Source: Paenibacillus sp. FSL H3-0469 (GTDB taxonomy: Bacteria; Bacillota; Bacilli; Paenibacillales; Paenibacillaceae). From it: 64,000 nucleotides of DNA. Both the position numbers and the translations under genes were made by a program. The DNA lies in NCBI RefSeq assembly GCF_038051945.1, contig NZ_CP150302.1, positions 3,782,001 to 3,846,000 on the forward strand, in the 5' to 3' direction. The notes beneath the pieces were generated by a model. The model was not told where the DNA came from. It did not search any database and was given only the letters and a program-made list of their open reading frames with translations. Shown one piece after another: positions 16,924-26,490 of the stretch. Each line of letters starts with the position of its first letter. The stretch's first letter is position 1.

Positions 16924-17971
16924 CGGAACTCCCCCCCGCAAGATAGGTTTTAGCTGCCGATGTATCAATTAGCCCTCTAGCCAGGCATTCACGGATGTTC
17001 ATCTCCAGCGTATGCATCCCCTGAGCTTTACCCGTCTGCATGATATTCTTGATCTGATGTGTCTTCTCGCTCCGTATCATATTCCCGACTGCAGGCGTAT
17101 TAATCAGAATCTCAGTTACACTGATTCGCCCCTGACCTTGAGAGCGGGGGAACAAGCGCTGGGAGACTACTGCCAGCAATACGGAAGCCAGCTGCAAGCG
17201 GATTTGGTTCTGCTGATGTCCGGGAAATGCATCGATAATCCGGTCAATTGTCTGCGGTGCGTCTGAGGTGTGCAGGGTTGCCATGACCAGGTGGCCGGTT
17301 TCAGCTGCGGTTACCGCTGCCGATATCGTCTCCAAATCGCGCATTTCTCCAAGAAGGATGACATCGGGATCTTGCCTGAGCGCCGCCCTAAGGCCGGTTG
17401 GGAAACTGGCAGTGTCGCTGCCAATCTCTCGCTGATCGATAATGCAGGTCCCATGGCTATGTAAAAATTCAATCGGATCTTCCAGCGTAACAATATGTTT
17501 ACGTTCACGGCTGTTAATATGATGGATCATTGCTGCTAATGTAGAGGACTTGCCGCTCCCTGTCGGGCCAGTTACCAGAATCAGCCCCTGTGGCTTCAGC
17601 GCCAGTGATGAAAGTATCGGCGGAAGCGCCAGCTTCTCCAGGGTCGGAATATCTGCCGGAATACTCCGGGCAGCAATACTGATCCCCCCTCGCTGACGGT
17701 ATACGTTCACTCGGAACCGGACTCCGCCTTCTAGCGGGTAAGAGAAATCATACTCACCCGCCGCCCGGAATTCAGCTTCTCTCTCGGGACCGAGCAGGTC
17801 AAGGGCCATCTCTTCAGCCTCGCCGGGACCAATGAGTGCTCCCTCCACATTCTCTAGCCTGCCGTCAATCCGCAGCACAGGAGGTGAGCCTACGGAGATA
17901 TGCAAATCAGACGCTCTGGAGGAGTGAGCCAAGTGCAGAAGCTGTATTATCGTTCTAGTTGAAACTGGCAA
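16910..17971 (-). CDS. pilT: Type IV pilus retraction ATPase PilT
   Basis: This cytoplasmic hexameric ATPase depolymerises the pilus. Its 353 residues show the N-terminal PAS-like region (LHLAHSSRASDLHISVGSPP), Walker A (LVTGPTGSGKSSTLAAMIHH), an Asp box (HIVTLEDPIEFLH), Walker B (DPDVILLGEMRDLETI) and the His box (GHLVMATLHTSDAPQTIDR). The C-terminal AIRNLIRE-like motif of proteobacterial PilT is not obvious. The start is TTG, five bases from GGGGGAG. Its presence beside pilB separates this system from simple ComG pseudopili and predicts retraction, hence possible twitching or DNA uptake. Confidence 0.93.
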   Translation of the reverse strand: MPVSTRTIIQLLHLAHSSRASDLHISVGSPPVLRIDGRLENVEGALIGPGEAEEMALDLLGPEREAEFRAAGEYDFSYPLEGGVRFRVNVYRQRGGISIAARSIPADIPTLEKLALPPILSSLALKPQGLILVTGPTGSGKSSTLAAMIHHINSRERKHIVTLEDPIEFLHSHGTCIIDQREIGSDTASFPTGLRAALRQDPDVILLGEMRDLETISAAVTAAETGHLVMATLHTSDAPQTIDRIIDAFPGHQQNQIRLQLASVLLAVVSQRLFPRSQGQGRISVTEILINTPAVGNMIRSEKTHQIKNIMQTGKAQGMHTLEMNIRECLARGLIDTSAAKTYLAGGSSDASI

Positions 17972-17989
17972 TATGTCTCCCCCTAATCA

Positions 17990-19654
17990 TTAATGGGATA
18001 CTGTCTCCCGCAGCACTTCCTGCAGAGTGGTCATCCCCTGCGATACTTTAAGCAGACCATCTTCCATCAGTTGGACCAGTCCGCCTACTTTGGCAGCGGA
18101 GCGCAGTTCTTCTACCGAAGCGGAGTCGGTAACCAATTGCCGCATATGATCATCAATAGTCAAAACCTCATGGATGGCAAGCCTGCCCCGATATCCGGTA
18201 GAGTTGCAGCTTCCACAGCCGCTTCCCCGGTGAAGGATATCCGTTCGGAGTCCGTAGCGTTCAAGCATAATCGCTTCCTGCTGGGATGGCTTATAGGTCT
18301 CCTTACAGTCTGTGCAAATTTTGCGCACCAGCCGCTGGGCAACGACACCGATCAATGACGACGCAATCAGATAGGGCTCGACACCCATATCACGAAGCCG
18401 GGATATGCTGCTTACAGCATCGTTAGTATGTAATGTTGACAGTACCAAGTGTCCTGTCAGTGAAGCTCGGACCGCAATTTCAGCTGTTTCGGTGTCCCGT
18501 ATCTCCCCTACCATGACAATATTGGGGTCTTGACGGAGTATAGAGCGCAATCCCGCTGCGAATGTAAGGCCAATAGCTGGATTAACATGTACCTGATTAA
18601 TTCCTTCAAGCTGGTACTCCACAGGATCTTCAACCGTGATAATGTTAACCGTCTCCTGATTCAGTTGGCTGAGCGCGGAATACAGTGTCGTAGTCTTTCC
18701 GCTGCCTGTAGGCCCTGTAATGAGCATGATTCCATATGGGCGGCCAATCATTTCCTTGAATGTGGCTGCATTGCCTTCACTGAACCCCAGCGTATCCACT
18801 GCCTTGATACCTGTACTGAGATCCAGCAGCCGCAGTACAATTTTCTCCCCATGCATCGTCGGCAATGACGACACACGAATGTCGATCATCTTGTAGTCGA
18901 ATTGCATTTTGATACGGCCATCCTGGGGAAGGCGGCGTTCCGCAATATTCAGCCGTGCCATGATTTTGAGTCGGGCTGTAATAAATCCCTGCATCTGCTT
19001 GGGAATCAGCCGCTCGGTACGAAGCGTCCCATCAATCCGGTAGCGGATAAGCAGGTTATTCTCGCCGGGATCGACATGTATGTCGGACGCCCGCAATTGA
19101 ACCGCCTGTTGGATCATCTGATTAACAAGCCGGACAATGGGAGAATCCTCGTCCGTAATTTCTGTCTCCGTAATCTCCTCCTGTGTCGGCAGCTCAATCA
19201 GCATCTGGTTCATAGAGTCGCGCATACCATAGTGCCGGGCAATAGCACGCTGCAATTCGTCTCTGGTAGAAATGGCCGGTTCAATCCGGAATCCCGTGCT
19301 CATCCGCAAATCCTCAATTGCGAAATAATCCAGCGGATCTGCCATAGCTACCATTAGCTTCCCCCCCTCTTTCAAGAAAGGGAGAACCTGATACCGCTTG
19401 GCCATACTTTCCGGAATAATCTGTGTAATCGCCGGGTCAATATGGTATTTATGCAAACTGACATGAGGGATACCCAACTGGAATTCCAACACCTCAATCA
19501 ATTGCTGCTCTGTAATGTATCCTTGTGAAATCAGCAGGTCACCTAGTTTACGTTTGGTCTTGCGCTGGTCTATCAGCGCCTCCTGAAGCTGTTCCTCTGA
19601 TATAATTCCGTTCTCTACCAGCAAATCTCCCAATCTCTTTTTTATGATTGCCAA
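17990..19654 (-). CDS. pilB: Type IV pilus extension ATPase PilB
   Basis: This is the assembly motor. The 554 residues begin with a MshEN-type N-terminal domain (IIKKRLGDLLVENGIISEEQ, then QRKTKRKLGDLLISQGYITE), a duplicated motif that binds c-di-GMP in some relatives, so direct second-messenger control is possible. The ATPase core has ASDIHVDP, Walker A (MLITGPTGSGKTTTLYSAL), Walker B (NIVMVGEIRDTETAEIAVRA) and a tetracysteine zinc site (CTDC and CGSC, about 455-495). The start is TTG; no in-frame ATG gives the usual beginning. It is the first gene of the operon, separated from the divergent big surface gene by a 292-base AT-rich control region. Confidence 0.95.
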   Translation of the reverse strand: MAIIKKRLGDLLVENGIISEEQLQEALIDQRKTKRKLGDLLISQGYITEQQLIEVLEFQLGIPHVSLHKYHIDPAITQIIPESMAKRYQVLPFLKEGGKLMVAMADPLDYFAIEDLRMSTGFRIEPAISTRDELQRAIARHYGMRDSMNQMLIELPTQEEITETEITDEDSPIVRLVNQMIQQAVQLRASDIHVDPGENNLLIRYRIDGTLRTERLIPKQMQGFITARLKIMARLNIAERRLPQDGRIKMQFDYKMIDIRVSSLPTMHGEKIVLRLLDLSTGIKAVDTLGFSEGNAATFKEMIGRPYGIMLITGPTGSGKTTTLYSALSQLNQETVNIITVEDPVEYQLEGINQVHVNPAIGLTFAAGLRSILRQDPNIVMVGEIRDTETAEIAVRASLTGHLVLSTLHTNDAVSSISRLRDMGVEPYLIASSLIGVVAQRLVRKICTDCKETYKPSQQEAIMLERYGLRTDILHRGSGCGSCNSTGYRGRLAIHEVLTIDDHMRQLVTDSASVEELRSAAKVGGLVQLMEDGLLKVSQGMTTLQEVLRETVSH

Positions 19655-19946
19655 CCGCAGCTCATCTCCATGCCATGTGGATTATGTAGATTATCGGTTC
19701 ATATGTGAATCAAAGTACCCATTTTAAATTTTTATAATAAAAATTTAGATAATCAACTTTAAAATATAATTCTAAAGACTCAAATATAGGGGTATATTTA
19801 CACACTCCCTCATTGCCTATCTGTGAAATTTATCCTAGAATGATATATAGCATATTATAGGTGATCTTACAATAATTTTAGGGAAAAAATGCAATTTTGA
19901 CATATGAAATACACTATTCAATCTATTTTTTCGATAAACGGAGGAA
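19655..19946. promoter_or_regulatory. AT-rich divergent control region of pilB and the large surface gene
   Basis: This region separates two divergent transcripts and is much richer in A and T than the genes on either side. It holds a perfect inverted repeat, AAATTTTTAT-A-ATAAAAATTT (19726-19746), flanked at a distance by GATTATC (19689) and GATAATC (19748), themselves inverted. On the plus side TTGACA (19897-19902) could be a -35 element for the large gene; the -10 at about 19920 (AATCTA) is poor. The palindrome may be an operator or simply a cruciform-prone AT tract. Confidence 0.45.
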
Positions 19947-19952
19947 TTGATG

Positions 19953-22900
19953 ATGAAGGAAATGTTTAGACGGAGAAAGTTGGTCTTTTTTTCTGGGGCT
20001 TTTGCATTGATAGTAATGCTAGTTGTACTAGTTCAGGTGTTCAGTCCAGATGTGGAGGCCTCCAATAATAACTATCCGATAAGCATTCTTGAGGTCACTG
20101 ATCCAACTAGTAGCAGTCTAAGTTCAGGCGGCAGTGAACTGGAAGAAATCAAGAGACTTTCTAATGTCAACGTAGAGACTATGACCATGAAAAAGTTCGT
20201 GTCACTGCGTGAGGACTGGGATGGAAAGTACGATGCAATTTACATAGGCCGCGGAAGCTTCAATAAGCAATTGGTTGCAAGCACTGTGAACACTAAAGAT
20301 ACCGACCGGGATAAAGCCCATAATACGCTCGCTGTCCAGAATGATATCACGGGTCTGAAGGCACAAGAAATTATCGATTACTATATCAATAAAGGGCTTT
20401 ATGTATACTTTCAAGAGGATACCTTTGCAGCTCAGGATAAAGATAAGAATCTTCAAGGGAAACTCTATGCCTCTTTTAATATCTACCGTTCCTCTATGGG
20501 TGCAAAGAGTAATGTCATATTTCTCACAGATACTACCCGCAGCAGCCTGATAACCGCAATTAAGACCCGTACTGCACCAACAATAACTGGCCTAATTCGG
20601 CGTCCGCTGCTTACAATTTCTAATAAATCAAAGATCAAGAGTTACCTGGCTAATCCTAATGAGACTTATGGACCAGGCGACACCATAACATTCGCAATTA
20701 AACTTGATAATGTCCCTAATATTGCTGCCACCCCTGCCAGGGTTCGATTGTATATGAATATGGATTCTTCCATTCCTATGACAGAAGAGCATGTGGTTGC
20801 CTCACTTGAGCTGAACTCAACTGAAGGAACGCTCCAATACACACTACCTGATACTTATACCGGACTGCTTTACTGGAAACTGGAGGTCACTGATACCTCA
20901 ACCAACCTCAAATCCTTTGATAGGGACATCATTCGCTATACTGGCATTAAGCCGGTCATCAATGTTCTTCAGGTCATGCCCTCAGGCCGTTCTGACAGCT
21001 CGCTCCGCAATAGTCTTAACATGAATCAGAATTACTTGGATACCAGCAACTATCAGCTTTCTATTTCTACGATGAACGTCGACAGGTTTAATACTTATAT
21101 CACTGAGCATGCCAAGGATCCACAGCGTGGTCTGAACGGTGTTTATGATATGATCGTCTTCGGTTTTCAGGATATGTATGACCGGGTAACCAATCCAATG
21201 CTTTCAAAAGAGGCTGCCCAAGCAGTCTATGATTTCGCTAATACGACAAAACAAAGCATCATGCTCACCCATGATACGATTTTCATTGATGACCCGAACG
21301 ATTCAAATTTCTGGGGTGATTATTTCCGGATACCCGTTGGACAGACTATAAGAACTTATCTCGGGGGAAATGCAGTAAATACATCCTCCAAGGTTGTTCC
21401 AGTCAATAACGGCTTACTAACGCAATATCCTTTTAACCTCAATAATGCAAACAATACCTACTACCCTGTTGCTGATACACATGATCAATTTTTCATGCTG
21501 GATCTGGAACGGGCCGATGTAGTACCTTGGTATAACATAAAGAGTGAGTCTGGGAAAACTCAGCGGGATGTTGACGACAGCTATAACCACTTTTACACCT
21601 ACTCTGTAGGAAGCATTACTTTCTCTGGTACAGGACATAGCAAGAAAGGAGATATTAATAGTAATATCAAATTTCCGGACTGGGAACAAAGGCTTTTCGT
21701 CAATACCATGTACAGGGCTTTTGCCGGGGCTAACCATGCACCAGAGATCACAGTGAACTCCCCTGCTGATAGCAGTGTCATCCCGTCCTATGCCAATGAA
21801 TTACTGGTAGATTACAGCGTAAGAGATTTTGATCTGAATGACCGCAGCCTGAAAACCTCCATTCGCTTTAAAACGGGAGGGAATTACATAGATAATATCG
21901 GGGTTAATGATTTGAACCTTCAGTCTGGACGGACCATCAGCCGCTCCTTTACTAATCCGCTTCCGAATGGCGGAGATCTTCAGATTGAAATTAAAGCCTG
22001 GGACAGTCATGGTGCGCTGGCAACCAAAACGGTTAACGTAACGATCAAACCGGCCACCTCCAGTCTGATAGCAACACAATCCTTACCCGCAAATATTATT
22101 GATGGCCACATTGTAAGGGGGGAACAGGTTGCTGTTACCTATACAATCACTCCAAAACCGATCCCATTCTCCCAAGCCCAGATTACGGAAAATGTCGGCG
22201 ACAGCCAGATTATTTCTAATGTTATTTTTAAAAACAATCTTCCATCCGGGCTGGAGATTGTTGGATCATCCTCACCGATTAACCAAACAGGCACGGTAGA
22301 ATCCGGCTATAGCATTACAAAAAAATTAAATGATATCCGTTATACCCTCCAGACTGGAACAAACGGCATTAAGACATTTGTTCCCGCTCCAGGCCAGGAG
22401 GTTACTTTCTCAATTACAGTATCTCCGCAAAAAGGCGGGGACTTCACATTGAATTCAGCTACTCTGCAATATGATGAAATTCATGCTACAGCTAACGATT
22501 CACTTCTTGGAACCGGAATGGATTATAATCTCATTGTTATCAATAATCAAACAGCTGCTACGATCAATAATCTCTCTATTAAAGGACGGGTGGCTGTAAG
22601 CGGCGATGTCGATTTCCGCAATATTAGCGGGGGTGCCACTATTTACGGGGATAACGCTAACGGCGATTATTCTCAGAATGCTCTAGTAGTAGGCGGAAGC
22701 TTGTACTATAACAACAATATCACTATCAACGGTAATGCAGTGTACAGCGGTACTTATTATTACAGCGGTGCTGCAGACACCCAGTCTATCAGAGGAAAGG
22801 TTGTGAAGGGCTCACCTGTTGACTTCGCTTCGCTTCGGGACCGGATGACGAGTCTCTCAGCCCGACTCGGTAAACTGACCAATAATGGATCAGTAGAATC

Positions 22901-24476
22901 CGCGTATGGCACAATTAAACTAACAGGCACGGGTGATGCCAAACTATTTGTATTTACCGTTCCGGCTGCTATGGTTGCTTCCGCTTCGAGCTTAAATATC
23001 TCTGTCCCATCAGGCTCTACTGTCTTAGTCAACACTGGCTCAGACAGTGATATTGTCAAAATGGCACTCAACACTAATCTCAGCGGAGTCGATGCCGCCC
23101 ATGTTATTTACAATTTCCCAAGTGCTAAATCATTGGAATTGCACTATACCCTGAAAGGAACATTCTTGGCTCCAAATGCTACTGTCAGTTTTGATAATGG
23201 AGAGCTCACGGGTCAGGTAATCGCAGGTTCCGTTACGAAGATGACGACCTTATTGTACTCACCTTTTAGCGGAACAATCCCGGTTAATGATGTCCCTGTC
23301 CCTGGCACGGCGGTATTTTCACCAGAGTTAAAACTGCATGCGGCAATCTGGGTTGAGAAAATTACGCTGCCGCCAACAGATATCCTGCTGAATGATAACC
23401 CTTTGCGGATTGTTCCTTCAGAAATTTCACCAGCGGATGCGACTAATAAGGTATTAAGCTGGAGTTCAGCCAATCCTTCAATTGTGTCCATTGATCCCAT
23501 AAGCGGAGATATTACCGGTAATAGAACAGGTTCCGTTGAAATTACAGCTGCAGCTACAGACGGAAGTGGAGTGACAGGAAAAGCTATAATTACCGTCAAG
23601 AACCGCAGCCTGAGGATTGAAGGCGGAGATAGTCCGGTCAGACCTGATTCCAATGTCGGGCTTATAGCCATTTATAACACAATCCTGGAGAAGCAAATTA
23701 CCTATAGCTGGAAGGTTTTTGATGTAAACGGCAAAGATGTGAGTAGCTATATCCAGGCTACCGCTGAGAATGCTACATTTAATGCACCTGTATCCGGAAA
23801 GTACAAGGTTCAAGTCTACGTCTCCAGCGACAAGGCTGATCATGTTTCTTCCAGCAAAATCATAACCGTGAAAACTCCGCTTGAGGCACTGACCATTTCG
23901 GGCACCGGGAACTCGATACCAACCAAAGGTTCTCTTACTCTTACGGCAATTCTAACACCAGTAAATGCAGACGAGACATCCTTGGAGTGGAGCTTCCTCA
24001 ATCCGAACGATAGCCAATATGCTGAGCTGAAGCCCATTCCCGGAACGAACCAATGTCAACTGGTAGCAAAAGATGTTCCTAACCATACGGTTCAGGTTAT
24101 AGTACAAGACAAAACTAGCGGGATCACCAGTCTGCCTTATGCTGTAAATATTACCGGTCTTATTAGTCTCGAATTCAGCCAGTTCAGCCACACCATATAT
24201 GTCGGTGATCCTGCCTTTAATCTGGCGGATCTGCTATGGACAATACCACGCACCTTTTCCTTGGCATCGATTCTGAATGACTTAACTTGGACTAGCAGTG
24301 ACCCTGCTGTTGCCTCGTTTGCCAACATCCACACAGGATCAATCACGGGGAACAAAAAAGGTACAGTGACGGTGACAGTCACCTACGCCCCTCCTGGAAC
24401 AACTGAGGTTAAAGCAAATATCGAAGTGATTGTAAAAAAACGTGAAGCAAACCTTAATGAGGGAGACCTCTACTAA
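19953..24476 (+). CDS. Large secreted multidomain surface protein (choice-of-anchor-A-like and Ig-like domains) inside the pilus locus
   Basis: This product of about 1507 residues starts with a signal peptide or anchor (FFSGAFALIVMLVVLVQVFS). Two alpha/beta domains follow, at about 40-200 and 330-600 (the second with YDMIVFGFQDMYDR, SIMLTHDT, GTGHSKKGD and RLFVNTMYRAF); they remind me of DUF5057-type proteins, unverified. An Ig-like domain lies near 600-710. A beta-rich repeat (IKGRVAVSGDVDF, INGNAVYSGTYYY) leads into a choice-of-anchor-A-like domain at about 940-1110 (DFASLRDRMTSLSARLGKL, HVIYNFPSAKSLEL, GTFLAPNATVSF, GQVIAGS). A BIG2-like domain (WSSANPSIVSIDPISGDITG) and further Ig-like repeats end the chain. 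No LPXTG or SLH motif is seen. GGAGG lies eight bases before the ATG at 19953; 19950 is an alternative. Position between pil operons suggests a pilus-linked adhesin, which is inference. Confidence 0.8.
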   Translation: MKEMFRRRKLVFFSGAFALIVMLVVLVQVFSPDVEASNNNYPISILEVTDPTSSSLSSGGSELEEIKRLSNVNVETMTMKKFVSLREDWDGKYDAIYIGRGSFNKQLVASTVNTKDTDRDKAHNTLAVQNDITGLKAQEIIDYYINKGLYVYFQEDTFAAQDKDKNLQGKLYASFNIYRSSMGAKSNVIFLTDTTRSSLITAIKTRTAPTITGLIRRPLLTISNKSKIKSYLANPNETYGPGDTITFAIKLDNVPNIAATPARVRLYMNMDSSIPMTEEHVVASLELNSTEGTLQYTLPDTYTGLLYWKLEVTDTSTNLKSFDRDIIRYTGIKPVINVLQVMPSGRSDSSLRNSLNMNQNYLDTSNYQLSISTMNVDRFNTYITEHAKDPQRGLNGVYDMIVFGFQDMYDRVTNPMLSKEAAQAVYDFANTTKQSIMLTHDTIFIDDPNDSNFWGDYFRIPVGQTIRTYLGGNAVNTSSKVVPVNNGLLTQYPFNLNNANNTYYPVADTHDQFFMLDLERADVVPWYNIKSESGKTQRDVDDSYNHFYTYSVGSITFSGTGHSKKGDINSNIKFPDWEQRLFVNTMYRAFAGANHAPEITVNSPADSSVIPSYANELLVDYSVRDFDLNDRSLKTSIRFKTGGNYIDNIGVNDLNLQSGRTISRSFTNPLPNGGDLQIEIKAWDSHGALATKTVNVTIKPATSSLIATQSLPANIIDGHIVRGEQVAVTYTITPKPIPFSQAQITENVGDSQIISNVIFKNNLPSGLEIVGSSSPINQTGTVESGYSITKKLNDIRYTLQTGTNGIKTFVPAPGQEVTFSITVSPQKGGDFTLNSATLQYDEIHATANDSLLGTGMDYNLIVINNQTAATINNLSIKGRVAVSGDVDFRNISGGATIYGDNANGDYSQNALVVGGSLYYNNNITINGNAVYSGTYYYSGAADTQSIRGKVVKGSPVDFASLRDRMTSLSARLGKLTNNGSVESAYGTIKLTGTGDAKLFVFTVPAAMVASASSLNISVPSGSTVLVNTGSDSDIVKMALNTNLSGVDAAHVIYNFPSAKSLELHYTLKGTFLAPNATVSFDNGELTGQVIAGSVTKMTTLLYSPFSGTIPVNDVPVPGTAVFSPELKLHAAIWVEKITLPPTDILLNDNPLRIVPSEISPADATNKVLSWSSANPSIVSIDPISGDITGNRTGSVEITAAATDGSGVTGKAIITVKNRSLRIEGGDSPVRPDSNVGLIAIYNTILEKQITYSWKVFDVNGKDVSSYIQATAENATFNAPVSGKYKVQVYVSSDKADHVSSSKIITVKTPLEALTISGTGNSIPTKGSLTLTAILTPVNADETSLEWSFLNPNDSQYAELKPIPGTNQCQLVAKDVPNHTVQVIVQDKTSGITSLPYAVNITGLISLEFSQFSHTIYVGDPAFNLADLLWTIPRTFSLASILNDLTWTSSDPAVASFANIHTGSITGNKKGTVTVTVTYAPPGTTEVKANIEVIVKKREANLNEGDLY

Positions 24477-24508
24477 TCAACTTTGGGTAAAGATCTTATG
24501 TCAAATAA

Positions 24509-24560
24509 AAAGACCTTCTTAGCTCCGATCGTTACAGAACGGATGAGAAGGTCTTATTTT
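24509..24560. terminator. Bidirectional terminator between the large surface gene and the PilX-like gene
   Basis: AAGACCTTCT and AGAAGGTCTT form a stem flanked by ATTTTG on the plus strand and TTTTTATTT on the minus strand. It serves both convergent genes. Confidence 0.88.
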
Positions 24561-24585
24561 GTCTTATATCAGCTAACTCTCTTCA

Positions 24586-26490
24586 TCAATTTGTTGGATT
24601 CGTATCAGAAGCTCTGGGAGGTACACTTATCAGCCTCATCGGACTGACAGCTATATTCACTTTGCGGACCCGTGGCAGACTGGATTGCTGATCGGTGTAA
24701 ACCCTGTGATTGTAAATCACCCGAAAACGTTCCCTTGCTCTTGGCTCTGTAACTTGGGGTTCCGAGAAGATCAACTGGCTGGGAAGTACTGCGTCAGGCG
24801 GTTCAGATGTATTGCCCAACACCGCATTCACTGTCAAATCTCCTTTTGAGAAAAATCCGCCTTTCAACCAAAATATTGAACCTACCCCATAAAGTTTAGC
24901 TTCAGCATCTGTATAAAAAAATGCATTCATTTCATCTGGATCTGCATTGGAAAAGGCATCAATCCGGTTTACCAGCACCGGTCCCTTGGAGATCAGCACT
25001 AATTCCTTCTTATCAGTACCCGTTCCTAAGCCGCTAATTACAGCATCCTCCACTGTAGTTCGTCCCAGCACAAGCATCGTAGAATCGAAGGACACGTTGC
25101 CTTTAATCTTTACATCACCCGTGACTAGAATGTTTGCTTTTATATATAGTGGATCGAAGTCAGCTTTATTATTTGTAATATCTAGGTTGCCGTCTATCAC
25201 AATCCATTTTGGAACGGCACCCCTTTTAGCTGTCTCTTCAAAAGTCAGGCCGTAGAAGTCATTCCCCTCAATAGTGAGATTACCGTTAACCCGAAAGGAT
25301 TGATTCAGGTTCATGAAGGATTGGTGATACGCAAGAAGCTCCCTCTCATACTGATCAAGCCTTGCCAGATAATCTTGATCGCTCTCTTCTTCATCTTGTG
25401 CAGGTTTCTCGGGAGGAGAAGTTACTGTCTTGGCATTAATAAGACTCCCTGTCTGAAGCCACTCGGTTAGCTCACCTGTACTTTTTTGGTTAAGTTGTTT
25501 CCTCAATGCCTCAGCGGCATTGTCATTTGAAGGCGATGTGGCTTCAACGAGCTTATCAATAAAGGACTCCTCTACATTAATTTGCACAAACTTTTTCTGC
25601 TCTTTAATTTTAATCTTGTCCAAACTAATCCCCATGATATCCTTAACGGTTTGTTTCATATCGGAGCTATCAGCCAATATTTTGGCCTCTCCCCCGTTTC
25701 CTGAGGAATCAAACACATGGTATTCAATGTCCTTAAGGGACTGAACAAAGACTTCTCCCAGATTCGCAGCATCTATTCCATTAGGCTGTATCTGCGGAAA
25801 CATTGTTGATTTTTTTAGCCCGGGATCACCCAGATACTTATAATCTGCCCTGTTAGAGATAACCAGCTTATTACCTGCATAAATATTACCTTTCAGCACT
25901 GGAGCCCCATTCAGATAGACGTTCTGCTCAGAACCAAAGGCATATTTCAAAAAATCAGGGTAGGTGTCGATCGTAATTCTCTGCTGCAGTGTACGTTGCA
26001 CTCCATTTACCAGTGCTGAAGCCTCCACATCAATATAGTATTGTCTTAGCTGACTATCGAATTTCTTATCTTTATACTCAATGTAATCAATCATGCCACT
26101 GCTGTTAACGCCAAGCTCTGTAGATACATTAAGACCTTTCTTGTCTAACCCGCTTAGAATATTCTCTAGCTTGTCAGGATTAATATCCGTAATTGGGGAC
26201 AGCTTGGCCTGGATAAACGCGGTGGCCTCATCCAGGCCCTTTTGCGCCAAATGAAGACTTTGCACATCATTCTCCCTGGTCTCTGTCCGTACAGCTCCAC
26301 CAACAGTCGCACTAAGTACCCCCATCCCAAGAATCGTAAGCAACAGCACGATGAACATTACCAGAACCAGGGCGGAGCCACTCTCGGAACGAAACTGCTG
26401 TACTCCAACTCTGTTTCCATCCTCTCGTGAGAGACTTTTCAGCTTAAGAATCAAAGCCTTGCCTTTAGAAACCGAATTGGCTATCCACAT
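24586..26490 (-). CDS. PilX-like minor pilin-locus protein with large beta-rich C-terminal domain
   Basis: Near its start the protein has SGSALVLVMFIVLLLTILGM followed by GVLSATVGG (about 40-68), the PilX_N-type pilin helix, which often lacks the canonical FTLIE. At 634 residues it is far longer than classical PilX (about 200). From about 400 on, the chain is built of short repeats such as NGNLTIEGNDFYG, DGNLDITNN, TGDVKIKGNVSFD, typical of a beta-helix and like those in the large gene next door. GGAGGAGGAGC precedes the ATG at 26490, and the gene overlaps the PilW-like gene by 26 bases. It is last in a three-gene minor pilin operon. It may cap or initiate the pilus and carry an exposed passenger. 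Confidence 0.8.
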   Translation of the reverse strand: MWIANSVSKGKALILKLKSLSREDGNRVGVQQFRSESGSALVLVMFIVLLLTILGMGVLSATVGGAVRTETRENDVQSLHLAQKGLDEATAFIQAKLSPITDINPDKLENILSGLDKKGLNVSTELGVNSSGMIDYIEYKDKKFDSQLRQYYIDVEASALVNGVQRTLQQRITIDTYPDFLKYAFGSEQNVYLNGAPVLKGNIYAGNKLVISNRADYKYLGDPGLKKSTMFPQIQPNGIDAANLGEVFVQSLKDIEYHVFDSSGNGGEAKILADSSDMKQTVKDIMGISLDKIKIKEQKKFVQINVEESFIDKLVEATSPSNDNAAEALRKQLNQKSTGELTEWLQTGSLINAKTVTSPPEKPAQDEEESDQDYLARLDQYERELLAYHQSFMNLNQSFRVNGNLTIEGNDFYGLTFEETAKRGAVPKWIVIDGNLDITNNKADFDPLYIKANILVTGDVKIKGNVSFDSTMLVLGRTTVEDAVISGLGTGTDKKELVLISKGPVLVNRIDAFSNADPDEMNAFFYTDAEAKLYGVGSIFWLKGGFFSKGDLTVNAVLGNTSEPPDAVLPSQLIFSEPQVTEPRARERFRVIYNHRVYTDQQSSLPRVRKVNIAVSPMRLISVPPRASDTNPTN

